DNA of 64,000 bases from Phlebotomus papatasi (taxonomy: Eukaryota; Arthropoda; Insecta; Diptera; Psychodidae): contig NC_077222.1 in assembly GCF_024763615.1 (NCBI RefSeq), positions 6,138,001 through 6,202,000 of the forward strand, in the 5' to 3' direction. The notes beneath the pieces are model-generated. The model had not been told where the DNA came from and did not search any database. It saw only the letters and a list, made by a program, of their open reading frames with translations. Of this stretch, positions 47,264 to 57,526 are shown piece by piece (within the stretch, counting starts at the first letter, position 1; the number at the start of each line of letters is the position of its first letter). A program made the translations under genes and the position numbers.

Positions 47264-47393
47264 AGCAGAAGTGTGCAAGAACGTTTGAAACCGAACAAAC
47301 GTCAAATGAAACATGTACGTTAATGGTCAAAACGCTACTACACAAACTTATTTTGACGTTTATTCGCTTTTAACGGTTCTTGTGCACCTCTGT
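47264..47393. mobile_element. MITE family AGGTGAGCAA, copy 2
   Basis: 130 bp: AGCAGAAGTGTGCAAGAACG at the left is mirrored by CGGTTCTTGTGCACCTCTG at the right. Interior AACGTCAAATGAAA, GGTCAAAACGCTACT and TTTTGACGTTTATTCG match 39146-39276. Confidence 0.75.
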
Positions 47394-47473
47394 TGTAGGG
47401 TAAAGTACTCTCTCTTCGAACGTTTGTGCCCTCAAATAATGCGAATTTTCTTTTATTTTTCCTAAGAGACTTA

Positions 47474-47685
47474 GGGGAAACTGGAGCACCACCAAACACG
47501 GGGTACCACCAAACACTGCGTTTTTTAAATCAGATATTCGACTTCTGAGGACTAGGTCTATAGGAATTTATAGGCACTATAGGGATGCTTGTCCATTGAA
47601 GAAATGGTCGAGATAGTCCAAGTAGTTTAGAAATAAAAATTAGTATTTGGTGCTACCCCGTTTTTGGTGGTGCCCCAGTTTCCCT
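47474..47685. mobile_element. TA-flanked MITE, GGAGCACCACCAAACAC type (nested)
   Basis: 212 bp beginning GGGGAAACTGGAGCACCACC and ending, reversed, AGGGAAACTGGGGCACCACC, beside TA dinucleotides. CACGGGGTACCACCAAACAC is mirrored as GTATTTGGTGCTACCCCG. Confidence 0.8.
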
Positions 47686-47725
47686 TACACATTTCTATTA
47701 AATATTAGCTAGCTTGTTATCAATA

Positions 47726-47942
47726 GGGGGAAGTGGGGCTACTTTGAGCTGTGGGGCTAGATTGTTATACAACTTTTCCGTCTATTTCTAAATGAAGTTG
47801 GACCTTACAATTATTTTATTTGGATCCACAATTACTTTATGTATACAAATTACATCATGCTAAAACCTAGTTTCTATTAGAAATATATGAAAAAATCGTA
47901 TAACAATGTAGCCCCACAGCTCAAAGTAGCCCCGCCTCCCCC
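47726..47942. mobile_element. TA-flanked MITE, GGGGCTACTTTGAGC type, copy 2 (nested)
   Basis: 217 bp with ends GGGGGAAGTGGGGCTACTTT and, reversed, GGGGGAGGCGGGGCTACTTT, flanked by TA. Same family as 46346-46526. Confidence 0.85.
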
Positions 47943-48216
47943 TATTAATAATTACGTGATATTTATGTGCAAGTGTCTTAGGAAAAATAAAAAAAATCAC
48001 ATTATTCGAAGGCAAGAACGTTCGAAGAGAGAGAGTACTTTCCCCTATTAGCGCCTAAGCGATTGAATCTAAATTTATTAATGTGCACAGAATACCTTAC
48101 CATTTGATGACTGAATTTTGAATTTGAAGATATATCAGGAAAAAACGCTTACCTGTAAATAAAGAGAAACAGGCGTTATTAATACTGAAATTTGGATTAA
48201 AAATTTGATTTTTTGA

Positions 48217-48432
48217 ATTCGACCACTCAGAATATAAGTCGAACAACTCGATTTTTTACAAAAATCGTTCTATACGCTTTTTGGATACTCATTAAAAGAT
48301 AATTATTTTCAAAGTTATAAAGATATTAGATCTTAAAATCCTATACTCTGCATGTAAAATCTCAGCTTCAAATCGCTCTCTTGTAAAATTTTCCTACTGT
48401 GAGTTATTCGTTTCTTATTCTGAGCGGTCGAA
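48217..48432. repeat. Inverted repeat, TTCGACCACTCAGAATA arms
   Basis: TTCGACCACTCAGAATATAA at 48218 is mirrored by CTTATTCTGAGCGGTCGAA ending at 48432, about 215 bp in all. Probably a decayed MITE. Confidence 0.6.
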
Positions 48433-48434
48433 AT

Positions 48435-50035
48435 ACAAGCTTATAACGATCTTTTATTTCTCGAAATTGGAATTCTTTTTTTTTTCAAAAGGATAGTTTT
48501 AGTCTACCTTTACAAAGTATAAAGAGCCCAAAGAGGGCAAAGTATAAAATACAAAGAGGCCAAGCCGTATGAGATATCACCTCTGCGTAATCAATGACCC
48601 CTACTCCCTAATTTTTGATAATTGAAACGCGATTTTCCAAAAAGCCACCTTTGGTATCCCTTACTTTTTATCTTAAAATTCTATAAACATATTACTTCCT
48701 GTCACTTTCAGTTGAATTGTACAAGCCACAACCGTATCTCCTTTCCTTTTTGTCAAATTCGAAATGTGAAATTGCAGAAATCTTCCTTACCCTCCTCACC
48801 ACATATATCTCGCGGTTTTTCCGCCACAAATAAACCACGTAGGATGGAATATGACATGGGTGAAGGGTTACAATTTGATGGATTGTCGGGGTTTGATTGA
48901 AATATTAGTACCATGTAATATGGATGATGTTGAGATTTTCGATGGGAGAAATTGTTTGTCTGTGGTCTGGGATTGAAATATGAATTGGGATTTTCTTGGT
49001 CAATGACATCCATTGTTGTCTGTTTCTCCTGACAACTTCTTCACCAAAAATTCGCACCTCCCCTAAAATCTTCTTGGAGAAGATCTCCATGAAATGATTT
49101 TTCATTTCGGCACAACAACAATTTCAACAATTCAAAATTTGTATTTGTTCTTGCTTTTGGTTCTATATCAATGTACATTTTCCCCATTTCTCTCTATGAA
49201 TTTTCCAGAACCTCACCGGAAATTCGTTGGTATTCGGCTACACCACTCAAACTGGATGCTTAGCAACCGATTTTAATCGTTAAATTGTACCAACCAACAC
49301 AGAGGCAAAATGTGAAAGGGAACCGAAGTTTGAACCCTCGATACATCTGCAAATGAATTCTGCACCAGATACACAAATTTATGGGTGGTCTTTGGGGGTT
49401 GGGAAGTAATTAATATACTAAATACAAGCTCCCTAGATGTGCGTTCATAATCCCAACAGTGGAGCACTCGCGCTACTATATCGCGTCTCCAAGATATTAT
49501 TTTACTATAATTGTGTGCTTATTGCCACAGCAATGCACTTGAAACTTCTAAGACGTTGCTATATATTGGTCTCGAGTATTCAGGAAAAGGAATAAACCTC
49601 AGTTAGTATACAAGTTTTGCCATTATCAGAAGTTTCTCCTGGGATATTGTTAGTACAGAGTGGATTTTAGGGGATTTACCAATTCTTGCTATTAAGAATT
49701 TAATGCTATTAGTAATTCATTGATGTCTATAAACTGTTCTATAGGTTCTATATATTTCCAAACAACTACAGTACAATTTATATTCATTTTGCAATTTTTT
49801 TTTATTAAAAAGTTGATCTGTGTGAAACTGCCCCAGCGCATTGTATGTATTGTGAAATTTGAGAGGCAGAATATTCCGATAATTCCATATTTGTACTATT
49901 GTCTCCATAAGACGATTAAAAAAATCATTCTAAAGTGTAGTAAACAAAAACAGAACTGAATTGAAAGCTTAGGGTATTTAGTACAGGGGGCTTACAATTT
50001 TTTTTATAAACGAGATGGACAGGTTAAAAAATACA
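48435..50035. other. AT-rich unique DNA, no gene seen
   Basis: Several frames of 60-92 codons overlap on both strands at 48600-49470, none with a recognisable domain. No repeat was recognised. Confidence 0.4.
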
Positions 50036-50039
50036 AATA

Positions 50040-50457
50040 GGGTAAGTTTGCCAAATTCCGGCCAGCTTGCAATTTCGGCCACCTTTTTTGTTCCTCGAAT
50101 TTCCATGAATTTATTAATTTTTGCATACTCTAGAGATTATACAATGCAAAAGAATAACAAAAATGGCGCTTCGACAAACGAGATGACATAAAAAAGACAT
50201 TGGAAGAATTTCCGAAGGGCAAGGAACTACTAGGAAGGTGGCCGAAATAGGGTACCGAAGCTATGTCCACATTTTTATTCATTTTAAAATGTATTAAGAA
50301 TGATTTTAAAGTAAATAAAAACGATAAACTGTCTACAAGGTTCCAAGCAACACTCCTTAAGAAGAAGGAATAAAAAAAACACTTTGTATTAAAAATAGTA
50401 CATTTCAAACTTGACACTTTGGTACTTGCATGCAACTATGTCGAAATTTGGCACACT
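50040..50457. mobile_element. MITE family GGGTAAG, copy 2
   Basis: Left end intact (GGGTAAGTTTGCCAAATTCC after TA). The right end reaches TTTGGCACACTAGTG and has lost the final CTTACCC. Sequence is otherwise collinear with 13653-14079. Confidence 0.8.
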
Positions 50458-50616
50458 AGTGTTTTCTTTTGCTCAACCTAACCAAATTTACGTCAGAACT
50501 TAAATTTAGTACATTGGAGTGCATTTAGTACAAAATTTAGAACATGGATATCATTCTTGAGCGAAATGAAATGCAATGGTACTATTCCAATTAAAAATGG
50601 AAAGAGGAAATTCTAA

Positions 50617-50812
50617 GGGGACACTTCCGGTAATCGCCAGTTGAAATTTATTTCACCTCAAGAAGAAAAACAAATTTTCTGTCTTGCCCAGAGCTTTCGG
50701 TCTTTTTTTTCCTTTTTTTACCGAAAAACCGAAAGCTGTGGGCAAGACAGAAAATTTGTTTTTCTTCTTGAGGTGAAATAAATTTCCACTGGCGATTACC
50801 GGAAGTGTCCCC
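50617..50812. repeat. Near-perfect 196-bp hairpin
   Basis: The two arms, about 85 bp each, match almost base for base. They start GGGGACACTTCCGGTAATCG and continue through TTTATTTCACCTCAAGAAG and CTTGCCC. The loop is a short T-rich segment around 50710. No target duplication is obvious. It may be a very young MITE or a long-hairpin small-RNA source. Confidence 0.8.
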
Positions 50813-50887
50813 ATAGAATATCCATCACACCAGCTCATTATCCAACGAAAAGGGAAAACTTTTCTCTGAACATTTTTTTAGTACATG

Positions 50888-51142
50888 CACTGAGAAAAAA
50901 AAGAGGCTTCGATTAACTTTTTTTCGTCATAACTTTAACACTTTTTGAGTATAAAAATATATCCACATTTTTTATTGTTAATTTTGCACCTTTTTAAGGG
51001 TAAAATCAACATGAAAAAAGGGTAACTTTAACCCATAATACACCTAAAAAGGATAATATTTACACCGATTTCGGATCAATACTGCAGGGTAAAATTAACA
51101 TTTCCGGAATGTTATTTTGACTTTTTCGTATTTCTCTCAGTG
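50888..51142 (-). mobile_element. MITE family CACTGAG, copy 4
   Basis: 255 bp in reverse orientation, from CACTGAGAAAAAAAAGAGGC to TACGAAAAAG-containing right end, read reversed as CACTGAGAGAAATACG. Collinear with 33394-33647. Confidence 0.85.
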
Positions 51143-51144
51143 TG

Positions 51145-51540
51145 GCTACGCTCCTGTAAAGACTGTTTTCATCGGTCCTGGTCGTGTTCTAAAATCACTA
51201 ATAGCCGTGACTAGAACTGACACAAAGAAAAGTCGACTCATAAGGTCTTGTAATTCTTTGGCAATGATGGTCATGTACTAAATTTCTGGTATTCCCTTAT
51301 AAGACTAGTACTTATTTTTAGTACAATTCTTTAGTACAAAGAGAATTTGCCTAAATAATGCAAATTTAAAAGAAAAAATTATGCAATATTCTATAAAATG
51401 CTCATTTAAAGAACTTTTATGCAAGATTCTTAGAACATTAATTTTAGTACATCTTTAATTTTAAATCTTTGTTCTTCAAAGTACAACATAAGGAATAGTC
51501 AATGAAAATTCAATATTTGTACCAAGCATTAGAAATTCCA
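51145..51540. other. AT-rich DNA with TTTAGTACA words
   Basis: Words such as TTTAGTACAATTC and TTTAGTACATC recur here, as they do at 49975-50540 and 34170-34500. No gene. Confidence 0.4.
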
Positions 51541-51541
51541 C

Positions 51542-51793
51542 TCATAGCGATGTTTGGGGAAATCCCCATGACTGTTCGAATGGAGCCGGAAGAGGAGCAG
51601 CGGAAAATATGACTCTTGTGAAAATAACTATATTCAATTGTGGATCTTGCGCTCTAAAAGCACTCAATTTTCCCCCCAAAAATCCACCCCATTTTGTTTT
51701 CTCTTCCGGTAGGCCTGAAAGCGCCACGAAGGGCAGCAGACAGAGTGCGCAAATACGGTTGAGAAGCACTAAAATGTGATGTAGGCTCGGCAT
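51542..51793 (-). CDS. Candidate first exon with signal-peptide-like start
   Basis: An ATG at 51793 opens an 83-codon frame on the minus strand. It begins MPSLHHILVLLNRICALCLL and continues PFVALSG, then turns hydrophilic (PEEKTKW). This is a textbook secretory leader shape: short N-end, 15-20 hydrophobic residues and small residues before the likely cut. The DNA is G/C richer than most of the window, and a G/C-rich block and an ATATATAG lie upstream at 51794-51900. Against it: no strong splice donor was found within the frame, no downstream exon is visible, and the rest matches nothing I know. Confidence 0.25.
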   Translation of the reverse strand: MPSLHHILVLLNRICALCLLPFVALSGLPEEKTKWGGFLGGKLSAFRAQDPQLNIVIFTRVIFSAAPLPAPFEQSWGFPQTSL

Positions 51794-51960
51794 TTGCACC
51801 CCTCGGCACGAGCCGAGACGCCGGGACGTCGGCGTCGAACGCCTCCTGACCTTGCCCTTGGAGGGAAATAAGAACGTCTGAACAATACTGCTATATATCT
51901 AACCACCCTCGAGCGTGCTTCTGTCGGGCAGGTCTCTGATGGATGTCACTCTTCGCATTT
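51790..51960. promoter_or_regulatory. G/C-rich block with small palindromes
   Basis: About 60 bases (51795-51855) are strongly G/C rich with CGGCACGAGCCG and a GACGCC/GGCGTC stem around a CGGGACGT loop, followed by a TATATA near 51893. In such an A/T-rich window this stands out and could be a promoter or 5' UTR of the candidate frame on the minus strand. This is inference only. Confidence 0.25.
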
Positions 51961-53480
51961 TCCGCACTTGGTGTGGGAAACCCGGAAAAAAAGGGACGAT
52001 GCATGGAATCGAGCAGATAAAAGCAACTGCCATGAGCTAACAGAAAATGATTATTTTTAATTCAATAATCTTACATGTCAATACAATTAGTATCGGATTT
52101 CTAAAAGTTTTGCCATGAGATTTTTCTTCTCTATTTGTACCTTTTTCCCAGCACAAGCTATATATATATATATTAAAACTGCAAGGGATCAGGGGGAAAT
52201 AAGAGGAGGAGTAGGAGGTGGTATAGAAAAAAATAACAAGATGGACAAGATCCCCAAAGTTTATCTTTTAACGACAAAAAGTTTGCCAGATTGTGGTAAT
52301 ATCGTGGTACTTTGGGAATAGTTTTATGGTTTTGTGTGAAATTTATTGCACTTTCTTTCCCTTCTATTATTGCTACCCGACCGAAGCTTTTGGTTAAATT
52401 TTTAATTTCATCTTACTACGTGACTTATGACCCAACCCGACAAAAGCGTCAACCAAATATCTTTCTTTTATGCATGAGGATAATCCCATTGAGAAGGCGA
52501 TTAGATTTTGCAATCTGCTTTAGACATGATGGTATGGGTTTTGATGGTTGTTTACACCGAAATCAGACAGATTGATTTTAGAGCATATACCTTTAAAATG
52601 GATTTTGGATTTGTTTCACAATCATTTAGTCTACTAATGAGATATTAATTCACAAGACATTGAACCTCTATATTCTCCAAAATCTCTTTGCAATTCATAA
52701 AACATCAATTTTTTTTGCATTCCCTACCAGGATAAAAGAATCCTAAAGCCGACTTAATGGAATTTTTCAGGCGCCGATATCATTCAATATTGCCAACCTT
52801 GGCCAACACACAACTTTGCTATTTATTGGTGAAATAGCTTGTGCATGGCTGGTAGTTAACATAACAGCAAACTTTATAGACATTGAAAACTCCTTCTCCG
52901 ATTTTCCCAAGCTCTCGTTCGTTGGCGTGTTGTTGCCGGCTGGTGCTCAAATGGAAATCAAGCGCAAACATACTCCATTCAGTCTCCCCAATTGCATTAT
53001 ATACCACCCCCTTGCACCAACCACCCACACACCAACGGGCGTCAATCGCGAAGTGAACGATAGCAGAGAGATGGGTGGAAAAGCTCAATATGAGTACACT
53101 TTTAAACGGTTTTTCAATGGGCACTTTAAGCTTATTTTATGAGCTCATCGACTGTTGTATGATAGCGTATTTCGGGTGGAATCAAGAGGGATGTATTCCA
53201 AAAGAAAAATCCTTTCTTTGTCAAAAGTTTGTCTAATGGAGGTTTTTCCATGTAAAAAGGGTCAAAAAGCTTTTTTCCAGATTACTGTCCTATACGATTT
53301 TACTAGGCATCAGTTTGACATGAATGAAAATTCGATCATGAAGTCTATTTAACAAAACTTTTGATAAATATTGCTACAGAATTTTCCTTTCAGAGATATT
53401 CTATTAATAGAGCGTACGACTCGACGATTGTTGAGCCAGTTAGGGCTCGAACTTTTTAATTTGAATGGGTCAATTGTATG
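51960..53480. other. Unique DNA, no gene established
   Basis: Overlapping frames of 87-108 codons occur on both strands (52312-52575 and 52816-53142) without domains. No shared repeat; a TA microsatellite at 52161-52174. Confidence 0.4.
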
Positions 53481-53492
53481 GATGATACAGTA

Positions 53493-53707
53493 GGGGAAAG
53501 TACTCTCCCTTCGAACGTTCATGCCTTCGAATAATGTGAATTTATTTTACTTTTCCTAAGAGACTTTCGCATAATTATCACATAATTATCAATAATTGAT
53601 AATGAACTAATTAATATTTAATAAAAATGTGTAAGTCTCTTAGGAAAACTAGAAGAAAATTCACATTATTTGAAGGCATGAACGTTCGAAGGGAGAGTAC
53701 TTTCCCC
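53493..53707. mobile_element. MITE family GGGGAAAGTACTCTC, copy 2 (nested)
   Basis: 215 bp with ends GGGGAAAGTACTCTCCCTTC on both strands and mirrored GAACGTTCATGCCTTCGAAT words, flanked by TA. Its insertion three bases into the CAGTAGACTCTC terminus shows directly that the family duplicates TA. Confidence 0.9.
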
Positions 53708-53759
53708 TAGACTCTCGCGACCGATTCACTTTTTCTTAATATGTTTTTTCCTGAATTTG

Positions 53760-53870
53760 ATCCGTTACATTATTATATTTTAACCATGCATTAAATACAT
53801 TAAGAACATAATAGAAAAAATAAGTTATCTGAAGCTTGAGTCGTCTGAAGGTACCGCGCTTTCCGCTGTT
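53760..53870 (-). repeat. Dispersed repeat C, copy 2
   Basis: GAAGCTTGAGTCGTCTGAAG and CATTAAGAACATA-type sequence match 54751-54850 and 6545-6650 in reverse complement. With copy 3 it forms a wide inverted pair around 53760-54850. Confidence 0.55.
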
Positions 53871-54204
53871 ATTCGACCGGGTGACATAAAATGGTCGAGG
53901 CAACAGTTGAATTTATAAATTTTGTTGACATATTCTTCACGACTTGTTGGTTTTTGTTAAAGCAAATAGGATTTAATCTGATATGATCCTGATGCCTGAT
54001 CCTTCCATATTACGACGTTTTTGGGACGTAAATCCAGAGAGAATGTCGATTAGACAGATCAGGATTCATGCCAGAAACTTTCCACGTAAACAGAAAAACC
54101 GTGAGTCATTTAAGTCTAGGAAAAGTGGATAAGCGAGAGTCTACTGTACCGTTCCCAAATCTGGCAACCCTAAGGGTAATCGATTGAAGTGATCAATGCA
54201 ATTG

Positions 54205-54660
54205 GTTGACGTAGTGTCGCTAGTCAAGCAGAGCTCGACTGGTAAAAATGAAAATGATCATATTTGATCCTTTGAAAGGATCACTAGTGTCTCTTGAAAT
54301 TTTATATGCACATTTATCACGTCGTAATATGTTTAGTTGTAAACTTATTACTCATATCTTATTTCCTTCATCTGAGCAAACACCAAAGATGACTTTTTCA
54401 TTGTTTTTAATTGTTTATTCCGGAGATATATAAGTGTTAAGACAAGGATAATTTCGAAGGATCCTGGATGATCCTTTCATTTTTAGCAGTGATCAGTCGT
54501 AAAAACACTAATCTAAATAAAGAAAGGTCCTCAGTTCGATCCTATTGGCAGGTATTTTACCTATCTCCACTCTGAAGAAGATTGAATATTTGACGATCTG
54601 ATTGACAATTCTCTGTCCATAAATACAGTGAATATTCAACAAAAGAGAGAGATCCTGGAA
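54205..54660 (+). repeat. Decayed tRNA-Thr-type SINE, interrupted
   Basis: GTCGCTAGTCAAGCAGAGC matches the 5' flank of the SINE at 11027. The B-box half (TCCTCAGTTCGATCC, then GGCAGGTATTTTACCTATCT) and the linker (CTCTGTCCATAAATACA) follow at 54527-54640. The A-box half is broken by the element at 54241-54487. Confidence 0.7.
54241..54487. mobile_element. MITE inside the decayed SINE
   Basis: About 247 bp. GGTAAAAATGAAAATGATCA at the left is mirrored by GATGATCCTTTCATTTTTAGC at the right, and GATCCTTTGAAAGGATC is a palindrome within. The SINE sequence resumes after it. Confidence 0.6.
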
Positions 54661-54750
54661 ATATTTAATTACCTTTATGATTTGATTGTGAATCGGAATT
54701 TTTGAAGTTCGGTTTTTCGAACAAAGCGCTCCAAACATTAGTTCTTCGAG

Positions 54751-54850
54751 AAAATGCGGTACCTCCGGATGACTCAAGCTTCGGACAAAACAATCTATTT
54801 TCTAGGTTCTTAATAAATTTTCCCCATGAAAGTTTTCAAGAAATGTGGCT
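54751..54850 (+). repeat. Dispersed repeat C, copy 3
   Basis: GGATGACTCAAGCTTCGGAC, then TTCTAGGTTCTTAATAAATT and TCCCCATGAAAG, collinear with 6545-6650. Confidence 0.55.
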
Positions 54851-54984
54851 CATGGTACTAGTTATTAAAATATTTATTACTATGGGTTAGACTTACAAAG
54901 AATGTACGAAAATATTGAATTATCAATGCTTGCATTGTTCGAAAGTACTTTCCCCAATCTATATATTTTATTGGGATGATAAAG

Positions 54985-55330
54985 ACTAGTTCACGCTATA
55001 TGTTTTTCCGTCCATCCGTCTGTAAGTTATCACATCTACAGGCCAAACGGTTAGATATAAAGACTTGGGAGCTCCGAGGAAACCCGCTTTATAAATCGGC
55101 CTCAGTATAATAACCATGCCCCTCATATTTACCTTACCATCCTTCCCCCACCAAAACCATGTTTTTTTTAGATTCCTCGAAAACACATCGTATATGATTT
55201 TGTTTAATTTATTATTATTATTTACATGTTGCCTAGACAGACATTAATCCATATACGAAAATATCATTAAATCATTCCTAATCCTAATCGGTTTTTCAAG
55301 GTGAAAGATTAAAAAGGTTCTAGGGAATGT
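54985..55330 (+). repeat. Diverged relative of the foldback arm
   Basis: In order it shares with 7240-7500: GACTTGGG, a CCTCATATTTACC segment, CTTCCCCCACC, AACCATGTTTTTTTTAGAT followed by CTCGAAAAC, TAGACAGACATTA, and TTTTTCAAGGTGAAAG. Similarity is patchy, so it is an old relative, with neither inverted partner nor the terminal AAGGGAAGG. Confidence 0.5.
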
Positions 55331-55334
55331 ATTT

Positions 55335-55880
55335 CTCAACCGAATGGTATCAAGTTTGTCTTCCCTTTCTATAATCTGATGAATATTCTGTTCTCTTCAA
55401 TTCTTCCGGTGTTCGTCAGAATCTACTTTCCAAAATAAAAAGATTCAGCTATTTCTCCAGAGCCTTCGACCCTTGGTGTGGGTCTTTTTCAGTGAGCTGA
55501 GAAAATATTTTTATTTGAGAATGGTTTTTTAACAATTTTACATCCTCTCCACTTACTCAATTTAGAAACTTTTTAAATTTTTAAAAAAAACGTCTAACGT
55601 CTGATTACTTCTACTCATCGTGACATTTGCTCTAATATGACGGGGATATTCACTATTTTAGTAATTTTTTGAAATTGAAGAGAATAGTATCATGTTTGGA
55701 TTCATAAGATCAATTTTATTATTCTTTAGCTATTTTTGCGTGACTTAAAGTGTCGGTTCAAATCGGTTGTGAACCGGTAAATGGTAAATTATGCCAAAGT
55801 ACTTTTGAAGTATAGCATGGTAGTCACGAGTTAGAGAATTTCGCAAATCATGGAAAGTTTTGCCACTCGTTTTGCCACTC
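55335..55880. other. AT-rich DNA, nothing recognised
   Basis: No gene and no shared repeat seen. Confidence 0.35.
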
Positions 55881-55883
55881 GTA

Positions 55884-56131
55884 CGAAATTACGGCCAGCT
55901 TGCAATTCCGGCCACTTTTTTGTTCCTCGAATTTCCATGAATTTTTAGTTTTTGCATACTCTAGAGACTATACAATGCAAAAAAACTTAAAAATGGTGCT
56001 TCGACAAACGAGATGATGAGGGAATGACATTTAAAGAATTCCAGAAGGGCAAGGAAAGGAACTAAGAGAATGAAGGTGTCCGAAATTTGGCGCTTGCATG
56101 CAACTATGCCGAAATTTGGCACACTTTACCC
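55884..56131. mobile_element. MITE family GGGTAAG, copy 3 (internally deleted)
   Basis: The left tip is damaged (GAAATTACGGCCAGCTTGCA). The right end GAAATTTGGCACACTTTACCC is followed by TA. About 170 bp of interior present in the other copies is missing. Confidence 0.75.
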
Positions 56132-56134
56132 TAT

Positions 56135-57525
56135 CATGTATTTTTCTTAAAGATATCAACCCCTTAGGTGTAACATTCATTTCAAATCCTTAACATCAGG
56201 GTTCCCACGGCAGAACCAGAGATGGATCCAACTGCACAGAATTGCCATGTCGCGCGGCAAGGCGAATGCAACAACCATAAACGACAATGTTATTGCAAAT
56301 CACTGCTAAAGTGAATATTTTAATGCATGGTATGTACACAAAAAGGGGAGCAGGGGGGCGGGGAGGTTTGCGAATAGATTGTGCTATGGCTTTCAGACAA
56401 ATTGCACCACTGAGATAAGGGAGTTGCGCGGTTTTTCGGATAAATAGAGCTTGCCTGAGGGAAGTTTTGTTCTATACATGAAATGTTTTTCATACAAATC
56501 CGATCAAATTTGCGTGCAGTACAGCTTTTATCTTCCGATTTGTACAGTGACATAACCAACAATCACCTTTCGCTTTTATCTCAATGCATATAGAAAATTT
56601 TAATATCCCTCCACACAAATGGGATTTTCTTTGTTGATTTTTTTTGGTGTTAAAAAAAAAACATTGCAGAAAAAAGACGGAGAATTATTGAGCTTTGGGT
56701 ATTATTTTTGTTCTTGACTAAATATAATGTATGAAAAAAATTGACCCTGTGAAAAGATTGTAAGGCCAAAGTGCTGATGGAGTCTCATTGTATGCCAGAG
56801 ACTTTATTGTTTAAAATGTTCTGCAAACATCTCGGGGTGTCCTTTAATTGTCACTTGCAATTGCAGCATTAATTAGCTTGAGTTGTTGTAAGTGAAATGC
56901 TCTTGATGTTTACAACAGAAATTACAGTGAATTGAAAAATTCTGGCTACAATGCGAGAGATTTGCAGAGTTCCTCTTGTTTTGTTGACTCTGACGAGATT
57001 CTTTGTGAGTTTTGGGGAGATAACAGAAAGAAAGGTGAATTGAAATTGCTAGTATATGGGATTCAATGTAGCTGGTATACCAACCCCTCATTTTCTGAAG
57101 CAATATCCGGCGAAAAGTTAGTGCACGAATAGCACAAATTCGACAGTTACACAAAGTACAATTGGCTTGTTTTGATATCACACACGTCAACATTGCAATG
57201 ATCACGATAAGACCACCAAGAGCGGAATATTCATACCTCCCAGACATTGCAAAAGTGACGTACTACTCAAGGAGGTTTGTTTGCTTACATTCAAATTCCA
57301 CCAGACAATCGACTTGTTAAGTAACATTGGTGAATCCAAATTTGGACTGAGAGTAAAAAATGCAATTTTCGCCAAATGGAGAATAAATTTATTGCTCGAA
57401 CTCCACAGGGAAAGTTCTATCTATAATCCCTTGATTTTGAGTTACAAGATTTATAGATGATACGGTTAGAGATAGCGGCTGTGGTGTCTTATGGGGACCC
57501 CTCTAAAAATCTACTGTGTGATCCT
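56135..57525. other. Unique DNA, no gene established
   Basis: Contains the weak minus-strand candidate at 56873-57247. Near 57470 the words GTTAGAGATAGCGGCTGTGG and GTCTTATGGGGACCCC faintly resemble the foldback arm (7240-7280). Confidence 0.35.
56873..57247 (-). CDS. Weak candidate frame with one hydrophobic segment
   Basis: An ATG-initiated frame of 124 codons on the minus strand, starting MSGRYEYSALGGLIVIIAML, a plausible membrane-anchor or signal segment. It is followed by a Cys-rich and then Ser/Asn-rich tail that looks random. If real, only the first 20-30 codons would be an exon: a possible donor AG-GTATGA lies within the first dozen bases, and a weak GTGTGT further on. I do not recognise the protein. 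Confidence 0.13.
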   Translation of the reverse strand: MSGRYEYSALGGLIVIIAMLTCVISKQANCTLCNCRICAIRALTFRRILLQKMRGWYTSYIESHILAISIHLSFCYLPKTHKESRQSQQNKRNSANLSHCSQNFSIHCNFCCKHQEHFTYNNSS

Positions 57526-57526
57526 T

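Larger units (their letters stand above)
47398..48045. mobile_element. MITE family GGGGAAAGTACTCTC, copy 1, host of two
   Basis: Ends GGGTAAAGTACTCTCTCTTC and, reversed, GGGGAAAGTACTCTCTCTCT, flanked by TA (47396-47397 and 48046-48047). Interior AACGTTYGTGCC and CCTAAGAGACTT match the uninterrupted copy at 53493-53707. Two other MITEs (47474-47685 and 47726-47942) account for the extra length. Confidence 0.85.
53488..54146. mobile_element. MITE, CAGTAGACTCTCG type, interrupted
   Basis: After TA at 53486-53487 the sequence reads CAG, then TA, then the nested element; past that element it resumes TA-GACTCTCGCGACCG. Rejoined, the left end matches the right end, reversed CAGTAGACTCTCGCTTATCC at 54127-54146, with TA following. 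The host would be about 440 bp. Confidence 0.8.
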
